A DNA stretch of 64,000 nt from positions 3,348,001 through 3,412,000 of the forward strand of contig NC_014393.1 in assembly GCF_000145275.1 (NCBI RefSeq), in the 5' to 3' direction. The first letter of the stretch is position 1. Every line of letters begins with the position of its first letter. Made by a program: the position numbers and the translations under genes. Under the pieces are notes generated by a model that ran no database searches, had not been told where the DNA came from, and worked only from the letters and a program-made list of their open reading frames with translations. Shown here piece after piece: positions 43,693-53,276 of the stretch. The stretch is from Clostridium cellulovorans 743B. Lineage in GTDB: Bacteria > Bacillota > Clostridia > Clostridiales > Clostridiaceae.

Positions 43693-45723
43693 TTATTCTA
43701 TTTCAACTATATTTTTTTGATTCACTTTAACTTTATCACCAATTTTAACGATAATTTTTTCATCATCTTTAAGATTAGTAAATACTATAGGAGTAATCAT
43801 TGATGGCACTTTTTTCTTCATCTCCTCTAAATCAAATTCTAAGATTTTTTGCCCCTTTGTTACCCTATCACCTTGTTCCATAAAAGCTGTAAACCCTTCC
43901 CCTTTTAATGAAACTGTATCCATACCAACATGAATTAAAATCTCATGTCCTGTATCCGCAGTAATACCAATAGCATGTTTTGTATTAAATAAAGTAACTA
44001 AAGTTCCATCTACAGGTGATACAACCACATTTGATGAAGGTTCAATAGCAAAGCCATCACCCATTAACCCTTCTGAAAACACTGGATCTTTTGTATCTTG
44101 AAGACTTACAATGGTTCCACTAAGTGGGGCAACAAAGTCAATTTCTTTTGATATAACTTCGCAAGGTTCTACATCGCTCTGGTTACTTTTCATAGTAGTT
44201 GAAACACTACCACTAGATATATATTCTTGTATTTGAGTTTTTAAGGTATCAGATTTCGGTCCAAAAATTGCCTGAATATTATTTCCTACTTCCAAAACAC
44301 CAGAAGCACCGAGAGCTTTAAGTCTATTTTTATCTACCTTTCCTTTATCTTTTACTTGAACCCTCAACCTAGTAATACAAGCATCTAAATCTTTTAGATT
44401 TTCTTTTCCACCTAAAGCCTCTAATATACCTACTACCAATTCTGACCCTGAAGCATTTGTTACTCTAACAGCTGTTTCTTCATCTTCTCTTCCAGGCGTC
44501 TTTAAATTAAATTTTTTTATTGCAAACTTGAAACCAAAATAATATATAACTGCAAAACATAAACCTATTGGGATAACTAACCACCATCTAGTTTTATTAG
44601 GTATAACTCCAAATAAGATAAAATCTATTACTCCACCAGAAAAAGTCATACCAATTTTTATATTAAAAAGGTGCATCAATAGAAATGATAAACCTGCAAA
44701 GCCTGCATGAATTGCAAAAAGTATTGGCGCCACAAATAAAAATGAAAATTCAAGAGGCTCAGTTATCCCCGTTAAAAATGATGTCAAGGCTGCTGATACC
44801 ATAAGTCCTTTTACTAATTGCTTTTTCTCTGGCTTTGACTCTTGATATATGGCTAAGGCTGCTGCTGGAAGCCCGAACATCATAAATGGAAACTTACCCG
44901 TCATAAAGGTTCCTGCAGTAAAAACATCTACATTATCCTTTAGCTGAGCGAAAAATATTTTTTGATCCCCATTAACTATCTGACCAGCTTTGTTTGTATA
45001 CTCACCAAATTGATACCAAAATGGATTATAAAATATATGATGAAGTCCAAAAGGAATTAATGATCTTTCTATTACTCCAAAAATAAAAGCTGCTAATGCT
45101 CTATTTTTATCTAACATAAAAGTGGAAAAGCTGTTTAATCCAATTTGTATTGGTGGCCAAATTATAGTCAAAATTAGTCCAACAACAATTGCTGTTACAG
45201 CAGTTATTATAGGCACAAATCTTTTTCCTGCAAAAAAACCTAAATATGAAGGAAGCTCAATTGTAAAAAATCGCTTATACAGAATAGCAGCTACAACACC
45301 TATTATTATCCCACCGAATACTCCTGTTTGTAAGGTTGGAATACCTAAAGTCAATGCATAAGCTGGATTCTTTGAAACAATATCACTAGTTATACCTGCC
45401 GCAAGTCCTAAAGTTACATTCATAATTAAAAAACCAACTATCGCTGCAAGACCAGCAACACCTTCACCGCCAGCAAGGCCTACTGCAACACCTACTGCAA
45501 ATAGTAAGGGTAGGTTACCGAAGATTACGTCACCTGAAGAAGACATAACCTTTGCAATAGATTGAACCCATGTAACATCGAAAATTGGAGCATACTTCAA
45601 AAAGTACTCTTGTTGGAACATAGTACCAAAAGCAAGAAGCATACCAGCAGCAGGAAGAAGTGCTACTGGAAGCATTAAAGCTTTCCCAACTTGCTGCAAA
45701 ACTCCAAATAGCTTTTTACCCAT
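43693..45723 (-). CDS. ptsG: Glucose PTS permease EIICBA, copy 1
   Basis: Tandem paralogue of the downstream PTS permease, 676 residues in the same EIIC-EIIB-EIIA order. The EIIC domains are nearly identical over long stretches. The EIIB phosphocysteine is in KDLDACITRLRVQVKD and the EIIA His in EILIHVGMDTVSL. The linker and EIIA regions differ most. Unlike copy 2, no RAT or terminator is seen in its own 5' region (45724-46034), so it should be controlled differently. The substrate is presumed glucose; a related hexose is possible for one of the two. Confidence 0.92.
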   Translation of the reverse strand: MGKKLFGVLQQVGKALMLPVALLPAAGMLLAFGTMFQQEYFLKYAPIFDVTWVQSIAKVMSSSGDVIFGNLPLLFAVGVAVGLAGGEGVAGLAAIVGFLIMNVTLGLAAGITSDIVSKNPAYALTLGIPTLQTGVFGGIIIGVVAAILYKRFFTIELPSYLGFFAGKRFVPIITAVTAIVVGLILTIIWPPIQIGLNSFSTFMLDKNRALAAFIFGVIERSLIPFGLHHIFYNPFWYQFGEYTNKAGQIVNGDQKIFFAQLKDNVDVFTAGTFMTGKFPFMMFGLPAAALAIYQESKPEKKQLVKGLMVSAALTSFLTGITEPLEFSFLFVAPILFAIHAGFAGLSFLLMHLFNIKIGMTFSGGVIDFILFGVIPNKTRWWLVIPIGLCFAVIYYFGFKFAIKKFNLKTPGREDEETAVRVTNASGSELVVGILEALGGKENLKDLDACITRLRVQVKDKGKVDKNRLKALGASGVLEVGNNIQAIFGPKSDTLKTQIQEYISSGSVSTTMKSNQSDVEPCEVISKEIDFVAPLSGTIVSLQDTKDPVFSEGLMGDGFAIEPSSNVVVSPVDGTLVTLFNTKHAIGITADTGHEILIHVGMDTVSLKGEGFTAFMEQGDRVTKGQKILEFDLEEMKKKVPSMITPIVFTNLKDDEKIIVKIGDKVKVNQKNIVEIE

Positions 45724-46034
45724 AAATTCATCTCCTTTAGAAGAAAAAAATTATAATTTATCGAATTTATTATTACCTAATATATCATTTAGTATCCTTA
45801 ATCCTAATAATTTATAAACTATCCAAGGTGATTATTTCGATAATACATATTCTGATTTAACTCTACATTGCTTTTATCAATGTAATACAAATTAAATACA
45901 AAAATCTTATTAACACTTATAGAAATAGAAATTTTTTAATGTTCCATCCTCATACTTCTTTTGTTTTGTGGTATAATTTAGATACTTATTATGGAATTTA
46001 ATATACTTTTTAAGCAAAAGGGGTTTCAAGTAAT
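45724..46034. other. Divergent intergenic region between ptsG copy 1 and the response regulator
   Basis: About 310 AT-rich bases with promoters for both genes. A TATAAT at 45972-45977 lies at the right distance for the response regulator, but without a convincing -35. No RAT-like sequence is seen on the ptsG side. Confidence 0.5.
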
Positions 46035-46703
46035 ATGAATAAGATTTTAGTTGTAGAAGATGATGATAGAATAAGAAAACTTATCTGTAACTATCTTTCA
46101 AAAGAAGGTTTTGAAATAATTGAAGCAGTTGATGGTGTATCTGCAATTGAAAAATTTAAAAATAACAATATTGATTTGATAGTTCTAGATTTAATGTTAC
46201 CGAAATTAAACGGTATTACAGTTTGTTCAAAAATAAGAGAAATTTCTGATGTTCACATCATAATGTTAACTGCAAAATCTCAAGAAGAGGATAAGCTAAT
46301 AGGCTATGAAACTGGAGCTGATGACTACATAACAAAACCATTTAGTCCTAAAGTTTTAGTAGCCAAAATCAAAGCTGTTTTAAAAAGAATAAAAGAAGAT
46401 GAGAAGGAAGATGGCGTTCTTCAATTCGATGACTTAATAATAAATGAATTATCTAGAGAAGTTATATTGAGTGGAGAAACCTTAGACTTAACGCCGAAGG
46501 AGATAGATCTTATTTTGTATCTTGCTAAAAATAAAGGTATCGCTCTTTCAAGAGAACACATCCTTGAAAAGGTTTGGGGCTTTGACTATGAAGGGGACAT
46601 TAGGACTGTTGACACCAATGTTAAAAGATTAAGGCAAAAACTTAAGGATAAAGCAACCGTTATTTCTACAGTTCGTGGCAGTGGTTATAAATTCGAAGCA
46701 TAG
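46035..46703 (+). CDS. OmpR-family response regulator, orphan
   Basis: DNA-binding response regulator of 222 residues. The receiver domain has the acidic pocket VVEDDD, phosphoacceptor Asp52 in VLDLMLPKLNG, the conserved Thr in HIIMLTAKS and Lys in DYITKPFSP. The winged-helix effector domain ends SREHILEKVWGFDYEGDIRTVDTNVKRLR and VRGSGYKFE. No histidine kinase gene is next to it, so the partner is elsewhere. The small exported protein gene 55 bp downstream may be in the same operon. Confidence 0.93.
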   Translation: MNKILVVEDDDRIRKLICNYLSKEGFEIIEAVDGVSAIEKFKNNNIDLIVLDLMLPKLNGITVCSKIREISDVHIIMLTAKSQEEDKLIGYETGADDYITKPFSPKVLVAKIKAVLKRIKEDEKEDGVLQFDDLIINELSREVILSGETLDLTPKEIDLILYLAKNKGIALSREHILEKVWGFDYEGDIRTVDTNVKRLRQKLKDKATVISTVRGSGYKFEA

Positions 46704-46758
46704 TAATAAATATTATGGATAAAATACTAATGTAAAAATTATATGGAGGTTTCTTTGT

Positions 46759-47079
46759 ATGAAAAAATATGGTCTTTTATCCATGGTAGGTACTGCAGTA
46801 GTAGCTTCAACTCTCACATATTTATATATAGAGAATGAAAGCAATAAAGACAATCATATCAGCGGAGGTAATAGTAAGACCAATAATAACTCTCAAAAAA
46901 CAACTTACGGTGTCACAACTATTAAAACTCCCGCAATGAATGATAAAACTACTTCTTCAACTATCAGTAATACTACTTCAACTACATCTACCAATAAAAC
47001 TAGCAGTACCCCAACTTGGGACACTGACGATGATTTAGATGCATTTAAGGTTCATAGAGCTTTTGATTTTTTAACATAA
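46759..47079 (+). CDS. Small Ser/Thr/Asn-rich exported protein
   Basis: Protein of 106 residues with an N-terminal hydrophobic segment (LLSMVGTAVVASTLTYLYI) acting as signal anchor or uncleaved signal, then a low-complexity Ser/Thr/Asn/Lys tail and a short acidic end (TWDTDDDLDAFKVHRAF). No domain is recognised. The ATG has GGAGG at good spacing and the gene ends at a strong terminator, so it is real. It lies 55 bp after the orphan response regulator; a link in function is possible but not shown. Confidence 0.75.
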   Translation: MKKYGLLSMVGTAVVASTLTYLYIENESNKDNHISGGNSKTNNNSQKTTYGVTTIKTPAMNDKTTSSTISNTTSTTSTNKTSSTPTWDTDDDLDAFKVHRAFDFLT

Positions 47080-47081
47080 AT

Positions 47082-47116
47082 AATAACCATGCTAATAGGA
47101 TGTTAGCATGGTTATT
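47082..47116. terminator. Bidirectional terminator
   Basis: AATAACCATGCTAA (47082-47095) and TTAGCATGGTTATT (47103-47116) form a perfect 14-bp stem with a 7-base loop, between the small exported protein and the convergent oxidoreductase. T-rich on the plus side. Confidence 0.88.
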
Positions 47117-47139
47117 TTATTTAGAGAAATATCTTAGAT

Positions 47140-48123
47140 TTATTCCAAAGGATATTTAAGCCCCCATATTTCTCTTATTTTATCTAAAGTTCTAAGAATA
47201 GCTAAAGTATCCTTTGGAGGCAAAAAGTCACTTTTCACTTTTCCATTTATTATAGAATCACATACCTCTTGGATCTCATATTCATAACCATTCTTTATAT
47301 GTTCTTTTCTGAACAATTCTTTCTCTCCATTATTCTTAACAAGTGTGGCTTCTACAGCTCCCCAAAAGCTTGGAATATGTATTCTCCCTTTAGTTCCAAA
47401 TATATTAAAGTCTGAATCAGAGTCATTATTAAAGGAACAGCTTAAGGTCGCTATAGCCCCACTAGGATATTTAAAAATCATTGCTGCTTGTTCATCTACA
47501 TTTGTCTCACTGATTAAAGCAGTAGTTAATATCTCTTCTGGCTCTCTTCCAAAAATCATTGACGCAATGGATATAGGATATATCCCTATATCTAAAAGAG
47601 AACCTCCCGCTAACTCAGGATTAAATAGTCTAGCTTTCGCATCTCTTATTGTAGCATAGAAACAAAAGTTACCGTTGACCATTGTAACATCACCGATTTC
47701 ACCATTATCTACCCATTCCTTTGCTTTTTTTATAACTGGTAAAAACTTGGTCCACATTGCTTCCATCAAAAACACTTGCTTCTCTTCTGCAAAGTCAATG
47801 ACTGCCTTTGCTTCTTTTGCATTAATTGTAAATGGTTTTTCGCACAACACATGCTTCCCGTTATTAATACACAAAATAGCATTTTCCTTATGGAAAGAAT
47901 GTGGAGTTGCTACATATACTATGTCTATATCCTCACTTTTAGCTAATTCTTCGTAACTACTAAAAGCAAGTTTCATTCCATGTTTATTTTTAAATTCTTC
48001 TGCTTTTTCTATTGTTCTAGAAGCTACTGCTACAAGTTCTGCTTCAGGAATAATTTTTATCGCCTCTGTTACAGTATTTGCAATAGCACCTGTACCCATT
48101 ATTCCCCATTTAACCTTATTCAT
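47140..48123 (-). CDS. Gfo/Idh/MocA family NAD(P)-dependent oxidoreductase
   Basis: Sugar or polyol dehydrogenase-like protein of 327 residues. The N-terminal Rossmann fold has KWGIMGTGAIANTVTEAI; the conserved catalytic Lys is in HVLCEKPFTINAKEA, followed by the C-terminal alpha/beta domain with GGSLLDIGIYPI. The substrate is unknown. AGGAG lies before the ATG at 48123; the longer frame from 48168 overlaps argS and is not used. It follows argS by 25 bp and may be cotranscribed through the T-box-controlled leader, which would tie it to arginine-tRNA charging, though that is inference. Confidence 0.9.
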   Translation of the reverse strand: MNKVKWGIMGTGAIANTVTEAIKIIPEAELVAVASRTIEKAEEFKNKHGMKLAFSSYEELAKSEDIDIVYVATPHSFHKENAILCINNGKHVLCEKPFTINAKEAKAVIDFAEEKQVFLMEAMWTKFLPVIKKAKEWVDNGEIGDVTMVNGNFCFYATIRDAKARLFNPELAGGSLLDIGIYPISIASMIFGREPEEILTTALISETNVDEQAAMIFKYPSGAIATLSCSFNNDSDSDFNIFGTKGRIHIPSFWGAVEATLVKNNGEKELFRKEHIKNGYEYEIQEVCDSIINGKVKSDFLPPKDTLAILRTLDKIREIWGLKYPLE

Positions 48124-48148
48124 ACCTTCATCTCCTAACTTAGTATGA

Positions 48149-49843
48149 TTACATTTGTTCCACAGCATCTATCCCTAGTAAATTAAGAGCATTTTTTATA
48201 ACTACGGTGGTAGCTGATACTAATTTTAATCTTGCATTTTTTACTGAATCTTCAGCAGTAGTTATTTGACAAGCATTATAGAATTTATTGAAAGCTTTCG
48301 ATACTTCTATTACATATCTTGTAACAATTGAAGGTTCCAACTTCTCAATTGCTTGGAATATCGCTGCTTGAAGACCTTCCAATGACTTAGCAAGTTCAAA
48401 TTCTTCTTTTGAAGATAATAAAGTATAGTCGCATTCTCCACTACCTTCCCCAATTCTTCTTAAGATACTCTTAGCTCTTGCATAAGTATATTGAACATAT
48501 GGACCTGTTTCTCCTTCGAAGCTTAGCATTTCCTTCCAATCAAAGACAATATCCTTTTCTCTAGAGTTCTTTAGGTATGTAAAGATCATAGCTCCAATAC
48601 CAACCTTTTTAGAAACATCTTCTTTATTTTCAAGGTTTGGATTCTTTTCATTTATAATCTCTAAAGTTTTAGCTACTGATTCAGCTAAAAGTTCATCTAA
48701 GAAGATAACGTCGCCTTTTCTTGTAGATAATTTCTTATCTGCAAATCTTACAAGTCCAAAAGGAACATGGTGACATTCCTTTGCCCAATCATTTCCCATA
48801 AGCTCAAGTACTTTAAAAATTTGCTTAAAGTGAAGGCTTTGGTCCTTTCCAACAACATAGATACACTTCTCAAAATCATATGTATTTTTTCTATAATTTG
48901 CAGCTGCTAAATCTCTTGTAGCGTAAATTGTAGCTCCATCAGATTTTAGGACTATACAAGGCGGCATATTGTATTCTTCAAGATTAACTACTTGAGCTCC
49001 ATTACTTTCAACAAGGAGTTTTTTATTTTTTAATTCTTCTACAATTACATCCATCTTATCATTATAAAAACTTTCTCCAGCATAAGAATCAAAATCTACC
49101 CCAAGAAGGTCATAAACCTTTTTAAACTCCCTTAAAGATACATCCTTAAATCTTTGCCATAATTCTGTTGCTTCTTTATCTCCATCTTCTAGCTTCTTGA
49201 AATATGCTCTTCCTTCATCTTCAAGAGTTTCATCTTTCTCTGCTTCATCATGGAACTTAACATAAATTCTTAAAAGTTCCTTTATTGGGTCTTTTTCTAA
49301 ATCTTCTTCATTTGACCAATGCTTATATGCATAGATTAGCTTTCCAAATTGAGTACCCCAATCTCCAAGATGATTTATTCCAATAGAATTATAACCTACA
49401 AAATTAAACATTTTGTATAGAGAATTACCTATAACAGTGGTGAATAAATGTCCAACATGGAAAGGCTTTGCTATATTAGGAGATGAGTAATCTATACATA
49501 TATTCTTACCTTGACCAAAATCCGAAGATCCATATGAATCACCTTCTGATAATACTTTTTCCACGATATTCTTTGTGAAAACACCTTTATCTAAGAAAAA
49601 GTTAACATATGGTCCTAGTGATTCCACCTTTTCAAAGCCCTCTTTATTTATCTTTTCTGCTATTTCAACAGCTATAGCATTTGGAGCTTTTCTTAAAGTC
49701 TTTGCTAATTGAAAACAAGGAAAAGCATAATCCCCCATCTCTGGTTTCGGAGGTACTTCCAAAAGTCCACAGACAAAATTCACTTCTAATTCTACTGTGC
49801 TACATATTTTTTCTGATATTAGTTGTTTATAGTCCATTTTCAA
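48149..49843 (-). CDS. argS: Arginyl-tRNA synthetase
   Basis: Class I synthetase charging tRNA-Arg. The 564 residues show the N-terminal tRNA-binding domain, the HIGH-type motif in SSPNIAKPFHVGHLFTTV, the catalytic segment around NHLGDWGTQFGKL, the KMSKS equivalent in KLSTRKGDVIFLDELL and the anticodon-binding C-terminus with LEPSIVTRYVIEVSKAFNKFY. Its leader carries a T-box riboswitch at 49976-50303, so it is induced when tRNA-Arg is uncharged. Confidence 0.98.
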   Translation of the reverse strand: MKMDYKQLISEKICSTVELEVNFVCGLLEVPPKPEMGDYAFPCFQLAKTLRKAPNAIAVEIAEKINKEGFEKVESLGPYVNFFLDKGVFTKNIVEKVLSEGDSYGSSDFGQGKNICIDYSSPNIAKPFHVGHLFTTVIGNSLYKMFNFVGYNSIGINHLGDWGTQFGKLIYAYKHWSNEEDLEKDPIKELLRIYVKFHDEAEKDETLEDEGRAYFKKLEDGDKEATELWQRFKDVSLREFKKVYDLLGVDFDSYAGESFYNDKMDVIVEELKNKKLLVESNGAQVVNLEEYNMPPCIVLKSDGATIYATRDLAAANYRKNTYDFEKCIYVVGKDQSLHFKQIFKVLELMGNDWAKECHHVPFGLVRFADKKLSTRKGDVIFLDELLAESVAKTLEIINEKNPNLENKEDVSKKVGIGAMIFTYLKNSREKDIVFDWKEMLSFEGETGPYVQYTYARAKSILRRIGEGSGECDYTLLSSKEEFELAKSLEGLQAAIFQAIEKLEPSIVTRYVIEVSKAFNKFYNACQITTAEDSVKNARLKLVSATTVVIKNALNLLGIDAVEQM

Positions 49844-49975
49844 TCTCCTCTACATTTCATATATATAAGTTTCTTAGTTTCTTATAGGATTCCCACCGTA
49901 AATCAATGTCTTCTCAAAATTGAGTCTAATTTTTAGTTGGGTATCTATATTATTAGCATAACAAAAAATAAAAAA

Positions 49976-50303
49976 CCGCCTCTTAAAATACAAGAGACGG
50001 ATTATCCGCGGTACCACTCTAATTGACTAAGGTATCTTAATAAGCTACCTTAATTGTCCACTTAAAACCATAACGTGGTTAACGGTTATCCTCACGTACA
50101 AACGCTTAGACACTTCTTAGAGATTCTCTTCAAAAACATCTACCTATAGAGCTTGCACCAAACCTCTACTCGCTGAAGATATAACATTTTCTACTCTTCT
50201 CATCATTGAATTTACAATTATTAATTTTACCTATGTATAAAAACGAAACTAACCCTTAATAAGAATATTTAATATAAACATTAATTTACTTATCAAGTTC
50301 CGT
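49976..50303 (-). promoter_or_regulatory. T-box riboswitch of argS
   Basis: On the minus strand the leader carries the T-box sequence AGAGTGGTACCGCGGA (about 50020-50005) that pairs with the tRNA acceptor end, followed by the terminator CCGTCTCTT-loop-AAGAGGCGG (50000-49976) and a TTTTTTATTTTTTG run. A large folded region (about 50060-50240) precedes it as stem I. I could not fix the specifier codon with certainty; an AGA in AAGAGAATC (around 50127) is a candidate. Function: argS transcription when uncharged tRNA-Arg binds. Confidence 0.93.
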
Positions 50304-50309
50304 TATACA

Positions 50310-50339
50310 ATTATATATATATAAACAAGGTTCTGTCAA
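50310..50339 (-). promoter_or_regulatory. Promoter of the argS T-box transcript
   Basis: Minus-strand TTGACA (50339-50334) and TATAAT (50315-50310) match both consensus boxes perfectly with 18-base spacing. Start near 50303, giving a leader of about 330 bases before the terminator. Confidence 0.9.
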
Positions 50340-50378
50340 CCATATTTATCAGATATACTACTTCCCTTATAATATCTG

Positions 50379-52031
50379 CTAATTTGGATTTATTTCTTGC
50401 TCAGCATTTATTTCCATTGCGGGTTTTGCTTCAATTTGTGCAATTTTATTTTTGGCTCTTGTATCTCCTAAGGCTGCAGCCTTTTTAAAATAACGCATAG
50501 CTCTTTCATTATTTTTTTGAATACCTTTGCCTATATAATATATTTCGCCAAGCCAGTATAATGCATCAACATTATTATTATCCGCTGCAACCTTATACCA
50601 TTTTAAGGCTTCATCATAATCTCGTTCTACACCTCTTCCTTTGTAATACATGAACGCTACCTTAAAGGCACTTTTTATATCCCCTCTTTCAGCAGCAATG
50701 TAAAACCATTTGAAAGCTTCTTTAAGATTTTTTTCAACACCTATTCCACTAAAGTACATAGATGCAATTTTATATGTAGCAACGTTTTGCCTTAATTCAT
50801 GTGCTTTTATTAACCATTTCATTGCTTCCTTATTGTCCTTAGAAACATTCTTACCATTTAAATAAAAAGTAGCCACTTTGAATGCTGCTTCACCATAATT
50901 CTCATCTACAGCTTTCTTAAAATACTCAAGTGCAGTTAAGGTATTTATTTCAACACCTTTTCCCCTATAATACATATCTCCAACTACATAGGAGCTCCTT
51001 CCATGTCCACTTTCTGAAGCTTTTTTATAGTATTTAAGAGCTTCTTCGTAATTACAAACAACACCTTGACCGTTGTAATACATATCTCCTAATTGTACTC
51101 TAGAGATTACATCACCAGCTTCAGCCTTAGCTTTCAATTCTACTAAAGTTTCTTTATCATCCTTATGACCTGGTTTTATATCGCCAATATATTTAGAATT
51201 TAAAAGGTCAAATTCCAAAATCCTTTTAGAGTTCTTAACTTTCATATATACTCTTGCTACTCTAACTCTATTATCCTCTATTTCAAAATTTCCATAAAGA
51301 TCATGGTAGGAGCTTATATTATATATCTCTCTTGAAACAAATCTATCTAATTCAAGATATCCATTTTCAAATTTTTCTACATTGTCTAACCACTTATAAT
51401 AATACAATGCTACAGGAAAAATTTCTGTGTCTATATCATATTTTGACTTGATCAATCTAGCAACACCTATATTTATATCTGGCAAATTGACTATACGTGC
51501 ATGAAAATCATAAATTGTTTCATCAATATGCATTCTTAATGAAACTGCGTTGACTTTTATCAATTTACCTTCACAATCTAAGTATACTCTTTTTTCATCT
51601 ATATAAGCAGCATTATCTATCACCTTAAGACGAGCTATTAAATTAGCGGTTATCTGCTGGCTATCCCTAAAAATTCTGTCTATATCTTCTTCCTTTGTAT
51701 CTATATAAAAAACATCAAAATCACGATTTTTAATAGTTATCTCCTTAGAAATCATAACTTTAAAAGCAAGGAGTCCTGTGGTTTTATCTTCTTTATTTTT
51801 CTCTATTATAGCTTTTCCTAAAATAATTTTCCCTATATCCTCAATTCTTTCCTTGAACTCGAAAGAGGTCTCAAACTGATCCTTAACAAATGGATCAGTA
51901 TTCCCCTTTTCTTCTATGATGTCTTGCTTTTCTAGTCCAAAAGGATCGATAAAATCATCATTTTCTCTTATATCTCCAAAATCACTCTTCTTTTTTCCGA
52001 AAAAGACTCTATTATTTATATCCTTTTCCAT
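50379..52031 (-). CDS. Sel1-like repeat protein with novel N-terminal domain
   Basis: Cytoplasmic protein of 550 residues. Residues about 300-530 hold seven or so Sel1/TPR-like repeats of 36 residues of the type GDMYYNGQGVVCNYEEALKY, a scaffold for protein interaction. The first 290 residues do not match a family I know; they contain acidic stretches and a part with strand-like periodicity. GGGGTG precedes the ATG at 52031. It stands alone downstream of uvsE. Sel1 proteins often act in signalling or envelope stress, but nothing here specifies a partner. Confidence 0.88.
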   Translation of the reverse strand: MEKDINNRVFFGKKKSDFGDIRENDDFIDPFGLEKQDIIEEKGNTDPFVKDQFETSFEFKERIEDIGKIILGKAIIEKNKEDKTTGLLAFKVMISKEITIKNRDFDVFYIDTKEEDIDRIFRDSQQITANLIARLKVIDNAAYIDEKRVYLDCEGKLIKVNAVSLRMHIDETIYDFHARIVNLPDINIGVARLIKSKYDIDTEIFPVALYYYKWLDNVEKFENGYLELDRFVSREIYNISSYHDLYGNFEIEDNRVRVARVYMKVKNSKRILEFDLLNSKYIGDIKPGHKDDKETLVELKAKAEAGDVISRVQLGDMYYNGQGVVCNYEEALKYYKKASESGHGRSSYVVGDMYYRGKGVEINTLTALEYFKKAVDENYGEAAFKVATFYLNGKNVSKDNKEAMKWLIKAHELRQNVATYKIASMYFSGIGVEKNLKEAFKWFYIAAERGDIKSAFKVAFMYYKGRGVERDYDEALKWYKVAADNNNVDALYWLGEIYYIGKGIQKNNERAMRYFKKAAALGDTRAKNKIAQIEAKPAMEINAEQEINPN

Positions 52032-52093
52032 AAAATTCACCCCGCTTCTCATAAATAGTATATACTACTTTTCTATGAAAATGGAGTACTTCA

Positions 52094-53023
52094 TCATAAA
52101 AACACAAGTTTTTCACCTAAAATTTTACTGTGGACAAATTTTATTAAATTTAGTGCTGCCTGTTCCTTTTCTTTTGCCTCTACCATCAAATCCACATCAA
52201 TATCACCAATCAAATCTATAAAAGCAGTTATATCATCTTCAGCTATATAATCGCTATGCCTTTTGTCATAATCATCTGATTTTCCACTGCTAATGTGCAT
52301 TTTAGGAATAAGCCCTGTGTCCTTCCAGCCTTCATTGATTTTTATTATATCTTGATGATTAATCTCTCTCTCCATATTACAACGATGGTGATGCACATCC
52401 AGAACAATAGGGATACCTGTTTTTTCATTTACATATAAAACATCATCTAAATTAAAGGAAATATCATCATTTTCTAGTCTTAAGGTTCTTTGTATTCCCT
52501 CTGGCAATTCTCTAAAGACATTTATAAATCTCTCCAGTGATTTGTTCTTATCACCATAAACACCACCAGTATGAATGATAATATCCACTCCACCAAGAAG
52601 AATCAACTGCTGATATTGAGCTATTAAATACTTTATACTATTATCAACTACCTTTTCATTTAAGCTATTTAGCACCATAAATTGGTCTGCATGTAGCGAT
52701 AATCTTATACGATTTTTTTGTACAATATTTTTAATCTCATCAAATCTTTCTCGTATCTCTTGGTCCTCTTCCCATCGCCAATGAAAATCCCTCAATATTT
52801 CTGGATGACCTACTAAAGGCAATAGGTTACTTGTAGCTCTATACATGAATATTTCATTTTCAACATTCCACTCTAATATCTCCTTAGTCAGCTGCAAATT
52901 ATTAATTATCTTGCTCCTTAAATAATCTATACCCTGCTTATATATGGAGCTTAATCTACATTCCTGAAATCCTCTTGGCTTTAAACTATTGTTTATACAA
53001 GCATATCCAACTCTATTAATCAT
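52094..53023 (-). CDS. uvsE: UV DNA damage endonuclease UvsE/UvdE
   Basis: Incises DNA 5' to UV photoproducts, an alternative to UvrABC often kept by spore formers. The 309 residues match the TIM-barrel family. Conserved metal-site segments are seen in LSLHADQF, IIIHTGGVYGDK, LENDD, LDVHHHRCN, MHISSGK and VEAKEKE, giving the expected His/Glu set. The start MINRVGYACINN is typical. It lies 62 bp upstream of the Sel1-repeat gene on the same strand. Confidence 0.95.
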   Translation of the reverse strand: MINRVGYACINNSLKPRGFQECRLSSIYKQGIDYLRSKIINNLQLTKEILEWNVENEIFMYRATSNLLPLVGHPEILRDFHWRWEEDQEIRERFDEIKNIVQKNRIRLSLHADQFMVLNSLNEKVVDNSIKYLIAQYQQLILLGGVDIIIHTGGVYGDKNKSLERFINVFRELPEGIQRTLRLENDDISFNLDDVLYVNEKTGIPIVLDVHHHRCNMEREINHQDIIKINEGWKDTGLIPKMHISSGKSDDYDKRHSDYIAEDDITAFIDLIGDIDVDLMVEAKEKEQAALNLIKFVHSKILGEKLVFL

Positions 53024-53276
53024 ATTTCCACCTTCGATCTATTAAAGAATATAAAGTATTACTTTCAAATTACCTAACAATATTTCTAAAAAATAAAGTA
53101 AATAATTCTATTCAAATAGCATTACAATATATTTGTGTTATTCCCCAAACAATAGTCATTATACTTGAAACCTTTTACTAAAGCCTTATAATACTTTTTT
53201 TCATCTCTATACATTTTAGCGGTAAATAAGGTATTATCTAGATTATAAAAGACTAATAAAAATGAGGTGGCAATTT

